A stretch of DNA of 64,000 bases from Massilia solisilvae. GTDB lineage: Bacteria > Pseudomonadota > Gammaproteobacteria > Burkholderiales > Burkholderiaceae_D. Shown here one piece after another: positions 7,793 to 15,890 of this stretch (the first letter of the stretch is position 1; the number at the start of each line of letters is the position of its first letter). The notes beneath the pieces were generated by a model. That model did no database searches, was not told the origin of the DNA, and worked only from the letters and a program-made list of their open reading frames with translations. The stretch covers positions 930,001 to 994,000 of the forward strand of contig NZ_JANUGV010000001.1 of assembly GCF_024753215.1 (NCBI RefSeq). The letters run 5' to 3'. The translations under genes were made by a program, and so were the position numbers.

Positions 7793-10186
7793 ATGACATG
7801 TTCGCCCGACTATGCCGCGCTGTTTCGCGCGTCCCCCTATCCGCATTTGCTGCTCGATCCAGGCTTGAGAATCGTGGCCGCGAATCCGGCCTATCTGCAG
7901 GTGACGGGGACGCATGAGGGCGACATCGTCGGCTTGCCGATCTTCGATGCCTTCCCGCCCAACCCGGATGACCCGGAATCGACCAACGTGGCCGAGGTGC
8001 GCGCTTCGCTCGAACGGGTGATCGCGACCGGCAAGCCGGATAATGCAGTGTTCGTGCGCTACTCGATCCCGCAGCGCGACGGCCACGACACGAGGTTCAA
8101 GGAGCGCTACTGGAGCACCGTGCACACGCCGGTGTTCGACGACGCGGGCCGGCTTGCCTACATTTCCCAGAACGCGCTGGACGTGACCGAGTTCTACCGC
8201 TATGACCGGCGCCGGCGCACGGCGCTGCCGGCCGCCGGCGACGCGCCCGACGCGAGCGGCGACGCGGTGGAGCAGGCGCGCCGCCACGCGGCCATGCAGC
8301 GCGCCGTCATCGGCGAGCGCAGCTACCTGCGCAACCTGTTCAACCAGGCGCCGGGCTTCATCGCGGTGCTGAACGGTCCCGAGCATGTGTTCGAAATCGT
8401 CAACGAGGCCTACTACCAGCTGGTGGGGCACCGCCCGATCATCGGCAGGCCCTTGTCCGAGGCGCTGCCGGAAGTGCGCGGTCAGCGCTTTCCGCAGTTG
8501 CTGGACAGCGTGTACGAGAGCGGCAAGCCATTCGTCGGGCGCGGCATGAAGGCGCACCTGCAGCGCGAACCGGACGGCGCGCTGGCCGAAGCGTACGTGG
8601 ACCTGCTGTACCAGCCGCTGTTCGACCAGGACGGCAAGGTCAACGGCATTTTCGTGCAGGGCCACGACGTCACCGAAGCGCACGCGGCCCAGCTGGCCAA
8701 GCGCGAGAGCGAGGAGCGGCTGGCCGACGGCATGCTGGCCGCGCGCATGGTGGTGTGGGACTGGAACGTGGCCACCCGCGAGGTCATCTTCTCGGACAAC
8801 GCCGAGCACGTGCTGGGCGCGCGCGGCGGCACCATGGCCGAGATGCATGCGCACCTGCCGCCCCAAGACCGCGAGCGCCTGCAGGCGGCCCACGCGGGCG
8901 CGCTGGCTGCGCGCGGCAGCTACGCCGAGACGGTGCGCTACGTGCGTCCGGACACCGGGCGCCTGCTCTGGCTCGACGTGCGCGGCAAGGTGCGCTGCGG
9001 CGCCGACGGCAATCCGGAATCGGTGCGCGGGGTGGCGATCGACGTCACCGAGCGGGTGCGCGCCGAGGAGGACCTGCGCGACGCGCACCGCCGCAAGGAC
9101 GAATTCCTGGCGATGCTGGCGCACGAGCTGCGCAACCCGCTGGCCCCGATCGCGGCGGCGGCCCAGCTGCTGCGCCACGGCCCGCCCGACCCGGCAAGGC
9201 AAGCGCAGGCGGCCGATATCATTACGCGCCAGGTACGCCACGTGGCCGGCCTGCTGGACGACCTGATCGACGTCTCGCGCGTCACCCGCGGCCTGGTCGC
9301 GATGGAGCGCGCGCCGGTGGACATGCATGCGGTGGCGGCCGATGCGCTCGAACAGGCGCGCCCGGCGGCCGAGCGGCGCGGCCAGACGCTGGCGGTGCGG
9401 TTGCCGGACGCGCCGGCGCGCATTGCGGGCGACCACAAACGCATCGTGCAGGTCCTGTCCAACTTGCTGGGCAACGCGTGCAAATACACGCCCGAGGGCG
9501 GCCGCCTGCAGCTGGACATGGCGCTCGGCGACGGCAAGGTGATGCTGCGTGTGGCCGACGACGGCATCGGCATCGGGCCGGAGCTGCTGCCGCATGTGTT
9601 CGACCTGTTCACGCAGGGCGAGCGCAGCGCCGACCGCGCGCAGGGCGGGCTGGGCGTGGGGCTGGCGGTGGTGCGCAGCCTGGTCGAGCAGCATGGCGGC
9701 CAGGTGCGCGCGGACAGCGACGGGCCGGGCAAGGGAAGCACCTTCACGGTGGTGCTGCCGCTGCTGGACGGCGGCATGCAGGCCGCGATGCCGGCACCTG
9801 CCGCGCCGGCCGCCGCGCCAGGGCTGCGGGTGCTGGTGGTGGACGACAATCCGGATGCGGCGCGCATGCTCGCAATGGTGCTGGAGAGCGAAGGTCACGA
9901 GGTCGCGGTGGAAAACAGTTCGGCGGCGGCGCTGCGCCGGGTTGCCACCGACGTGCCCGACGTGTGCCTGCTCGACATCGGCCTGCCCGGCATGGACGGC
10001 TACGAGCTGGCGCGGCGCCTGCGCGCGCTGCCGGCGCTGGCGGCCAGCCGGTTGGTCGCTGTCACCGGCTACGGCCAGCCGTCCGACCGCGCGCTGGCGC
10101 TGCAGGCCGGCTTCGACCACCACCTGGTCAAGCCGGTGGACCTGGCCGAGCTGTTCGGGCTGCTGCGGTCCGTGGCAAAAGGCTGA
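7793..10186 (+). CDS. PAS-domain hybrid histidine kinase with C-terminal receiver
   Basis: 797 residues from ATG 7793. The frame is open back to 7736, but the extra 19 codons fall in the control region. It has three PAS/PAC units (about residues 5-140, 185-300 and 310-425, with PAC-like ends such as 'GRLAYISQNALDVTEFY' and 'VFVQGHDVTE'-type sequence). Then HisKA (H444 in 'MLAHELRNPLAP'), HATPase ('VLSNLLGNACKYTPEGG', 'DDGIGIGPELL', 'GLGVGLAVVRSLVEQHGG') and a receiver (D728 in 'CLLDIGLPGMDGYE'). It is cytoplasmic, with no membrane span. The three PAS units suggest multiple small-molecule, redox or light-derived inputs, but the ligands cannot be read from sequence. It is divergent from bphP. 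Confidence 0.88.
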   Translation: MTCSPDYAALFRASPYPHLLLDPGLRIVAANPAYLQVTGTHEGDIVGLPIFDAFPPNPDDPESTNVAEVRASLERVIATGKPDNAVFVRYSIPQRDGHDTRFKERYWSTVHTPVFDDAGRLAYISQNALDVTEFYRYDRRRRTALPAAGDAPDASGDAVEQARRHAAMQRAVIGERSYLRNLFNQAPGFIAVLNGPEHVFEIVNEAYYQLVGHRPIIGRPLSEALPEVRGQRFPQLLDSVYESGKPFVGRGMKAHLQREPDGALAEAYVDLLYQPLFDQDGKVNGIFVQGHDVTEAHAAQLAKRESEERLADGMLAARMVVWDWNVATREVIFSDNAEHVLGARGGTMAEMHAHLPPQDRERLQAAHAGALAARGSYAETVRYVRPDTGRLLWLDVRGKVRCGADGNPESVRGVAIDVTERVRAEEDLRDAHRRKDEFLAMLAHELRNPLAPIAAAAQLLRHGPPDPARQAQAADIITRQVRHVAGLLDDLIDVSRVTRGLVAMERAPVDMHAVAADALEQARPAAERRGQTLAVRLPDAPARIAGDHKRIVQVLSNLLGNACKYTPEGGRLQLDMALGDGKVMLRVADDGIGIGPELLPHVFDLFTQGERSADRAQGGLGVGLAVVRSLVEQHGGQVRADSDGPGKGSTFTVVLPLLDGGMQAAMPAPAAPAAAPGLRVLVVDDNPDAARMLAMVLESEGHEVAVENSSAAALRRVATDVPDVCLLDIGLPGMDGYELARRLRALPALAASRLVAVTGYGQPSDRALALQAGFDHHLVKPVDLAELFGLLRSVAKG

Positions 10187-10261
10187 GGCCGCAGTTCAAC
10201 GGGGACGGCAATTTGCAAAACCACGGTGTATCATGGGATACATTTTGACCCGACGACTGGA

Positions 10262-12184
10262 ATGCCCCACGCGCAAATGACACACAGCGATCCCGCACCG
10301 TTGCCGTTAAACGAGATGCAGCGATTCCAATATCTCATCGCCGGCATCAACGATTATGCGATCTACATGATCGACCCGAACGGGTACATCACGAGCTGGA
10401 ACGCGGGCGCGCAGCGCTTCAAGGGCTACACCGAACACGAGATCATCGGCCAGCATTTCTCGCGCTTTTACACCCCCGAGGACCAGGCCAGCGGGCTGCC
10501 GGTCAGGGCGCTGGGGATCGCGCTGGCAGAGGGCAAATACGAATCGGAAGGCTGGCGCGTGCGCAAGGACGGCACGCGCTTCTGGGCCCACGTGGTGATC
10601 GACCCGATCTACAACGAGGACGGCAAGCTGCTGGGCTACGCCAAGGTCACGCGCGACGTCACCGAGCGCAAGCACGCCGAGGACGCGCTGCGCGAGAGCG
10701 AACAACGCTTCCGGCTGCTGGTGCAGGGCGTGAGCGACTACGCCATCTTCATGCTCTCGCCCGAGGGCATCGTCACCAACTGGAACGTGGGGGCGCAGCG
10801 CATCAAGGGCTATTCCGAGGAAGAGATCGTCGGCAGCCATTTCTCGCGCTTCTATACCGAGGACGACCGCAAAGCAGGCGAGCCCGAGGTGGCGCTTCAG
10901 GCCGCGCGCCAGGCCGGGCGCTTCGAGCGCGAAGGCTGGCGCGTGCGCAAGGACGGCAGCCGCTTCTGGGCCCATGTGGTGCTCGACGCCATCCGCGACG
11001 AGCATGGCGCGCTGCTCGGCTTTGCCAAGATCACGCGCGACCTGACCGAGAAGAAGGCCTCCGCCGACGCCCTCGCCGAGGCCAACGCCGCGCTGTTCCA
11101 GGCGCAGAAGATGGAGTCGATCGGCCAGCTCACCGGCGGCATCGCGCACGACTTCAACAACCTGCTGTCGGTGCTGGCCAGCGGGCTGGAGGTGCTGAGC
11201 CTGCACGGCGTGGGCGCGGCCCAGGCCAAGACGCTGGACAGCATGCGGCGCGCGGTGGACCGCGGCGCCGCGCTTACCCAGCAGTTGCTCGCGTTCGCGC
11301 GCCAGCAGCCGCTGCAGCCGGAAACGGACAACATCAACCGGCTCATCACCGGCTTCGAGTCGGTGCTGCGCCGCGCGGCCAATGCCGCGATCCGGTTCGA
11401 CATCGTGCTCGACCCGCAACTGGGCAGCGTGATGATCGACCGCGCGCGCTTCGAGTCGGCCCTGCTGAACCTGGTGGTGAACGCGCGCGACGCCATGCCC
11501 GGCGGCGGCGAGCTGAAGATCGAGACCTCGCAGGCCAGGCTGGGCGAGAAGGATGTGCCGGGCCTGCCCGCGGGCCAGTACGCGCGGGTGGCGGTGCGCG
11601 ACAGCGGCACCGGCATGTCGCCCGAGACCATCCGCCGCGCGTTCGAGCCGTTCTACACCACCAAGGAAGTGGGCAAGGGCACCGGCCTTGGCCTGTCGCA
11701 GGTGTATGGCTTCGTCAAGCAGTCCGGCGGCGAGGTGGTAATCGAGAGCGCGCTGGGAACAGGCACCGCGATCTCGATCTACCTGCCCGCGGTGGAGGGC
11801 GCCGAGCATACCGATCAGGACCACACCGAGACCGTCCTGATCGTCGAGGACGAGGCCGACCTGATGGACATGGCCACCTCGCTGTTCCTGAACATGGGCT
11901 ACAACGTGCTGACCGCGCCGCGCGCCAGCGAAGCGCTGGGCCTGATGGCGGCGCGCCCGGTGGACGTGCTGTTCACCGACATCGTCATGCCCGAGATGGA
12001 CGGGATCGAGCTGGCCAACCGCGTGCGCGCACTGTACCCGGACACCCGGATCGTCATCGCCTCCGGCTACCCGCTGTCCAAACTGCGCGAGAAGCACGAC
12101 AACCTGAACAAATTCACTTTCGTGAACAAGCCTTACCGCCTGGCCGACCTGGCGCGTGCGCTGCGCATCGCGAGCAGACCATGA
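10262..12184 (+). CDS. Double-PAS hybrid histidine kinase with C-terminal receiver
   Basis: 640 residues if translation begins at ATG 10262. ATG 10277 is also possible, and an upstream GTG at 10226 lies in promoter-like sequence. Two near-identical PAS/PAC units (about 20-135 and 145-260) share 'DYAI', 'GYTEHEIIG'/'GYSEEEIVG', 'HFSRFYT' and 'EGWRVRKDG.RFWAHVV', so they arose by duplication. HisKA follows (H296 in 'GGIAHDFNNLLS'), then HATPase ('LLNLVVNARDAMPGG', 'DSGTGMSPE', 'GKGTGLGLSQVYGF') and receiver (D573 in 'FTDIVMPEMDG'). The kinase core is closely related to that of the gene at 3319, which suggests paralogy. Its stop overlaps the next gene by four bases (ATGA). Confidence 0.85.
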   Translation: MPHAQMTHSDPAPLPLNEMQRFQYLIAGINDYAIYMIDPNGYITSWNAGAQRFKGYTEHEIIGQHFSRFYTPEDQASGLPVRALGIALAEGKYESEGWRVRKDGTRFWAHVVIDPIYNEDGKLLGYAKVTRDVTERKHAEDALRESEQRFRLLVQGVSDYAIFMLSPEGIVTNWNVGAQRIKGYSEEEIVGSHFSRFYTEDDRKAGEPEVALQAARQAGRFEREGWRVRKDGSRFWAHVVLDAIRDEHGALLGFAKITRDLTEKKASADALAEANAALFQAQKMESIGQLTGGIAHDFNNLLSVLASGLEVLSLHGVGAAQAKTLDSMRRAVDRGAALTQQLLAFARQQPLQPETDNINRLITGFESVLRRAANAAIRFDIVLDPQLGSVMIDRARFESALLNLVVNARDAMPGGGELKIETSQARLGEKDVPGLPAGQYARVAVRDSGTGMSPETIRRAFEPFYTTKEVGKGTGLGLSQVYGFVKQSGGEVVIESALGTGTAISIYLPAVEGAEHTDQDHTETVLIVEDEADLMDMATSLFLNMGYNVLTAPRASEALGLMAARPVDVLFTDIVMPEMDGIELANRVRALYPDTRIVIASGYPLSKLREKHDNLNKFTFVNKPYRLADLARALRIASRP

Positions 12185-13107
12185 ACCTGCACATCGACAC
12201 GCCACTGCTGGCCTCCACCGCCATAGGCGCGCGCGCCGGCCAGGCGATCTGGCTGAAGATGGACGCGCTGCAGCCATCCGGCTCGTTCAAGCTGCGCGGC
12301 ATCGGACACGCCTGCGTCACCTACGCGCGGCGCGGTGCGCGCCGCTTCATCTCTTCGTCGGGCGGCAATGCCGGGATCGCCGCTGCGTATTGCGGGCGCC
12401 GGCTCGGCGTGCCGGTGCTGGTGGTGGTGCCGGAAACCGCAAGCAGCCGCGCCCGCGAGCTGATCGCGCGCGAAGGCGCCGAGATCCGCGTGCACGGCGC
12501 CTCGTTCCAGGAGGCGAACGCGCACGCGCTGTCGCTGCTGGGCGAGCACGACGCCTTCATCCACCCGTTCGACGATCCGCTGCTGTGGGAAGGTCACGCC
12601 AGCATGATCGACGAGACCGTGCGTGCCGGCGTGCGCCCGGACGCGGTGATCCTGTCGGTGGGCGGCGGCGGCCTGCTGTGCGGCGCGGTCGCCGGCCTGC
12701 GCCGCAACGGCCTTGCCGAGGTGCCGGTGTTCGCGGTCGAAACCGAGGGCGCCGATTCGTATGCGCAGTCGGTCGCCGCCGGCGCGCGCATCGAGCTGCC
12801 GGCCATTACCAGCGTTGCCAGCTCGCTGGGCGCGCGCCGCGTGTCCGAGGCGGCACTTGCTCTGCGCGCGACGCATCCGGTGCATCCGGTGGTGCTGCCC
12901 GATACCGACGCCGTGCAGGCGGCCTTGCGCTTCATGGACGACCACCGCATCGTGGTCGAGCCGGCGTGCGGGGTGTCGCTGGCGCTGGCCTACCGCGCCG
13001 GCGAGCTGCTGGCCGGGTTTTCGAACGTGCTGGTGATCGTGTGCGGCGGCGTGACCGCGACCGTGCCCCAGCTGCAGGCGTGGGGCGCCGCTACAGCCCA
13101 AAGATGA
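12181..13107 (+). CDS. PLP-dependent L-serine/L-threonine dehydratase-like enzyme
   Basis: 308 residues, fold type II PLP enzyme of the serine/threonine ammonia-lyase (SDH/SDS) group. The Schiff-base lysine is K37 in 'SGSFKLRGIG', the cofactor-binding 'SSGGNAG' loop follows, and the phosphate-binding glycine loop is 'SVGGGGLLCG'. The length fits the single-domain enzymes, with no C-terminal ACT regulatory domain. The expected reaction is deamination of serine or threonine to pyruvate or 2-oxobutyrate. The related choice, a serine racemase-like activity, cannot be excluded. Its ATG overlaps the stop of the PAS hybrid kinase (ATGA), so it is translated from the same message. Its 3' end overlaps the convergent lipase by 17 bases. 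Confidence 0.82.
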   Translation: MNLHIDTPLLASTAIGARAGQAIWLKMDALQPSGSFKLRGIGHACVTYARRGARRFISSSGGNAGIAAAYCGRRLGVPVLVVVPETASSRARELIAREGAEIRVHGASFQEANAHALSLLGEHDAFIHPFDDPLLWEGHASMIDETVRAGVRPDAVILSVGGGGLLCGAVAGLRRNGLAEVPVFAVETEGADSYAQSVAAGARIELPAITSVASSLGARRVSEAALALRATHPVHPVVLPDTDAVQAALRFMDDHRIVVEPACGVSLALAYRAGELLAGFSNVLVIVCGGVTATVPQLQAWGAATAQR

Positions 13108-14284
13108 TGTCCGCGATCCGGTCATAGACCGGGTCGGCCGACGGGCCCGGGTTGGGCCAGTTGAGGATGTCGAAGTGGTCGTAGCCGCGGTAATTGCCGA
13201 GGAAGTTCCAGCTGCCCTTGAGCGCGGTGCCGTCGTAGTCGCGCACCGGGTGGCCGGCGGGCGCGCGCATGCTGGCCGTGTTGACCACGCCGTCGTTGGG
13301 GAACCAGGTCTCGTCGATGCGCACGCGCCCCGGCGCGTTTTGCGTGTAGCCGCCCATGCCGTGCTGCATGGCCGAGGGCACGATCCATTCGCCCGCGTAG
13401 GGCTTGAAGTAGGGGATCATGTCCTCGCGCGGGTACTGGTAGCGCACGTTCTGGACCGGCGCCAGCGCGCGGTCGGTGCCGTTGCAGCACCAGCTGCCGG
13501 CCTCGGTGGCCAGCGTGCCGACCGAGAAGTAGTAGACGTTGGGCGAGGTGCGCGCCCACAGGTTGAAGTCGCGCGCGCCGTCCGGCGCCAGCTCCCAGTG
13601 CGCCATGTCGTTGTCGAACATGTCGCGCAGCGGTGTATGCAGGTTGGGCAGAAAGTCGAGGATCGCGTCGCGCAGCGTGGTGCCGTTGTGCGGCGCCGAG
13701 ATCGTGGTCACGCTTTTTACCCAGCCGGTCTTGCCGCCCTTGAACAGCTCGCCGTCGCCTTCGCCGGGCGCGCCATGCTCGAGCAGCTCGACCAGGGCGC
13801 GGATGGTGGTGCCGCCCTGGCTGTGGCCGATCAGGTGGATGGGGTGGCTGGCATCCCATTGCGGGTAGAACGCGAGCGGGTAGTGTTCGGGGTTGTGCGC
13901 GGCATCGGCGGACCAGCATTTGCCGGCGGGCTTTTGCGGCTGGCCCGGCGGGTCGTACTTGACCACGTGCTGCTGGCCGTAATCGACACAGCCGCCCTTG
14001 ATCTGCGCGTACAGCTCGGCCGCGCGGTCCCAGTTGGAGCTGATCGCGCCGACGCCGGCCGCGAACACCGCGTGCGGGCCCTTGTACACCTGCATGTGGG
14101 CGGCGATGTCGCCGTAGCCGCCCCAGTACCTGAAGCCGGATTCGCGGAACTGCTCGGGGCCGAAGCCGAGAAAGCCGTGCACCAGGATCACGGGATCGTT
14201 GTTGGCCGCCGCGGCGGGCAGCCACGGCGACAGCGCGGCCGCGGCAAGCAGCGCGCGTGCGACACCTTGGGCGAATCGCGACAT
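13091..14284 (-). CDS. Secreted lipase-like alpha/beta hydrolase
   Basis: 397 residues with a signal peptide (about 1-27, 'LLAAAALSPWLPAAAA'). 'DPVILVHGFLGFGPEQF' supplies the oxyanion region, and 'IGHSQGGTT' holds the nucleophile S155. A later 'WFPNDGVVNTASM' matches the acid-residue segment of Staphylococcus/Geobacillus-type (family I.5/I.6) lipases, and 'RGYDHFDIL' contains the likely catalytic histidine. The segment 'ISAPHNGTT' also fits that family. Several cysteines ('GGCVDYG', 'AGKCWSAD', 'SWCCNG') could form disulfides outside the cytoplasm. A triacylglycerol ester substrate is inferred from family. It appears to be a single-gene unit, convergent with the PLP enzyme. Confidence 0.8.
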   Translation of the reverse strand: MSRFAQGVARALLAAAALSPWLPAAAANNDPVILVHGFLGFGPEQFRESGFRYWGGYGDIAAHMQVYKGPHAVFAAGVGAISSNWDRAAELYAQIKGGCVDYGQQHVVKYDPPGQPQKPAGKCWSADAAHNPEHYPLAFYPQWDASHPIHLIGHSQGGTTIRALVELLEHGAPGEGDGELFKGGKTGWVKSVTTISAPHNGTTLRDAILDFLPNLHTPLRDMFDNDMAHWELAPDGARDFNLWARTSPNVYYFSVGTLATEAGSWCCNGTDRALAPVQNVRYQYPREDMIPYFKPYAGEWIVPSAMQHGMGGYTQNAPGRVRIDETWFPNDGVVNTASMRAPAGHPVRDYDGTALKGSWNFLGNYRGYDHFDILNWPNPGPSADPVYDRIADIIFGL

Positions 14285-14441
14285 GGGGCTCTCCAGCGGA
14301 TGTGTTCAAACCTCCGACATTGTCCGGGGTCAGCCGGCGCCGTGGTTTGTTCTACATCTGAAAAGCGGGCACGAGCGGGCGCTTGTTGAGTATCGGAAAT
14401 GCAGGGTGGGATCGAGAACCCGCCCGACGCGAAGTGCGAAC

Positions 14442-15686
14442 TTAATTTGCCGACTTGCCGACCGTGCCACCCACTGCGCCCTTGGCGTTGCTGTCCACCG
14501 CCGGCGTCACGGATGCCGTCAGCGCAGCCTTGTCAGCCTGGTCCAGCTTGCCATCGTTCCATACCACGTAGTCGTCGATCGAATACAGGTGGCACGGCTT
14601 GCTGCTCTTGGCCGAGCAGGTGGCCAGCGCGCGGCCTTCCGGATCCTCGCCTTCTTCGGCCCAGGTCCAGGCGCCGGTGGGCGAGACCGCGAACGCGCGC
14701 GGGGTCAGCTTGGTCAGATAGTCGCGGTAGGCGCGCCGCCCGTTGTCGGTCAGGAAAGGCACGGCGTCCACGTCGTCCACCTTCGCGTAGTCGGTCTTGG
14801 GCGGCTGCGGCGGCTCGGGCACGTTGTACAGCACCTTGGTCGGCATGCCGACCTGCTTGAGGAATTCCTCGGTCTCGCCCAGCCACACTTTTTCTCCGTC
14901 GCGGCTGGCGAGCATGCCGTGCGAGTCGCGCTTGAACGCGCCGTACTCGACCAGCTTGCCCTGGCCGCCGGCCAGCAGGTAGGCGTCGTGCATGCGCGTG
15001 GCCAGCTCCGGCCCGAACAGCGAATCGTTGGCGCCGTACATCCACAGACTGGGGATCCTGGCGTTGGCGCCGTAGTTGGCGTAGGCGCTCACCAGCTCGC
15101 GCTGCCAGCTGCATTCCTCGTCGCGCAGGCCGCCGGCAAAGTTGAGCAGGCCGCGCACGCCCGGCAGCTGCTGGGTGCCCAGCGCGATCGTGGCCAGCCC
15201 GCCGTACGACTGGCCGGCGATCACGATGCGCTGCGGGTCCACCCAGGGCTGCTCGCGCGCGTAGTTGAGCGCGTCGAGGATGTCGCTGGCCTGGGTGTAG
15301 CCGTTGGCGGTCATGTCGCAGCCGTGGTCCCGGTAGCGCCCGGTCGAGCTGGCAAAGCCCTGGCGCATCGGCACGATCACGGCATAGCCGCGCGCCACGA
15401 AGGCGTGCGCCATATGATAGAAGCGGTCGCGCGGTTGCTGGTCCGGGCGGCCCGGATCCTTGCCATGGTTAATGATGAGCAGCGGGAACGGCCCCGGACC
15501 GTTGGGCGTGAAGACCGTGGTCTCCATCATGGCCTGGTGGTCGGGCCCGGCGGGGATCAGGACGATGTGCTCGTTCAGGCGGTAGTCGAGCTGAAGCTCT
15601 TGTTCAATTGCCAAGCCCGGCAGCAAGGCGATTGCGGCGACGAGGGCGGATGTAATCTTGCGAACAGAAAGACGGACTCGGATCAT
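14442..15686 (-). CDS. Exported alpha/beta hydrolase of the dienelactone-hydrolase type
   Basis: 414 residues. The basic-hydrophobic start ('KITSALVAAIALLPGLA') looks like a signal peptide. The hydrolase core has 'LLIINHGKDPG' (oxyanion loop) and nucleophile S160 in 'IAGQSYGGLATI', with candidate acid in 'MYGANDSLFG' and histidine in 'KRDSHGML'. The C-terminal 150 residues carry two cysteines ('LATCSAKSSKPCHLYS') and no motif I recognise. The substrate is unknown; an ester or short peptide is plausible. It is divergent from the efflux operon at 15891 across about 200 bases, with no shared regulator gene nearby. Confidence 0.78.
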   Translation of the reverse strand: MIRVRLSVRKITSALVAAIALLPGLAIEQELQLDYRLNEHIVLIPAGPDHQAMMETTVFTPNGPGPFPLLIINHGKDPGRPDQQPRDRFYHMAHAFVARGYAVIVPMRQGFASSTGRYRDHGCDMTANGYTQASDILDALNYAREQPWVDPQRIVIAGQSYGGLATIALGTQQLPGVRGLLNFAGGLRDEECSWQRELVSAYANYGANARIPSLWMYGANDSLFGPELATRMHDAYLLAGGQGKLVEYGAFKRDSHGMLASRDGEKVWLGETEEFLKQVGMPTKVLYNVPEPPQPPKTDYAKVDDVDAVPFLTDNGRRAYRDYLTKLTPRAFAVSPTGAWTWAEEGEDPEGRALATCSAKSSKPCHLYSIDDYVVWNDGKLDQADKAALTASVTPAVDSNAKGAVGGTVGKSAN

Positions 15687-15890
15687 GGAAACTCTAGGTG
15701 TCGGGGGCGATTTGTAACAAATTGCCGAGCGGCATGAACTTGATTCTAGGCACCTAGAAAAAGCGGAGCAATATCCAATAGATCAGTTCCGGAAGTAAAT
15801 TTTCGCGTCGTGCCAAATTTGCTACGGCTGGCTTGGACTGGGGATACGCCAAGTGGACAGAAGGGCAATACGACAGGCCGGGGAGGGCCG

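Noticed and set aside
7658..10123. An 821-codon leftward frame.
   Set aside because: It is antisense to a PAS hybrid kinase whose motifs are unambiguous.
13091..15686. The two adjacent exported hydrolases as one operon.
   Set aside because: They are on the same strand but separated by 157 bases with no overlap, and belong to different hydrolase groups; co-transcription is not supported by the sequence.
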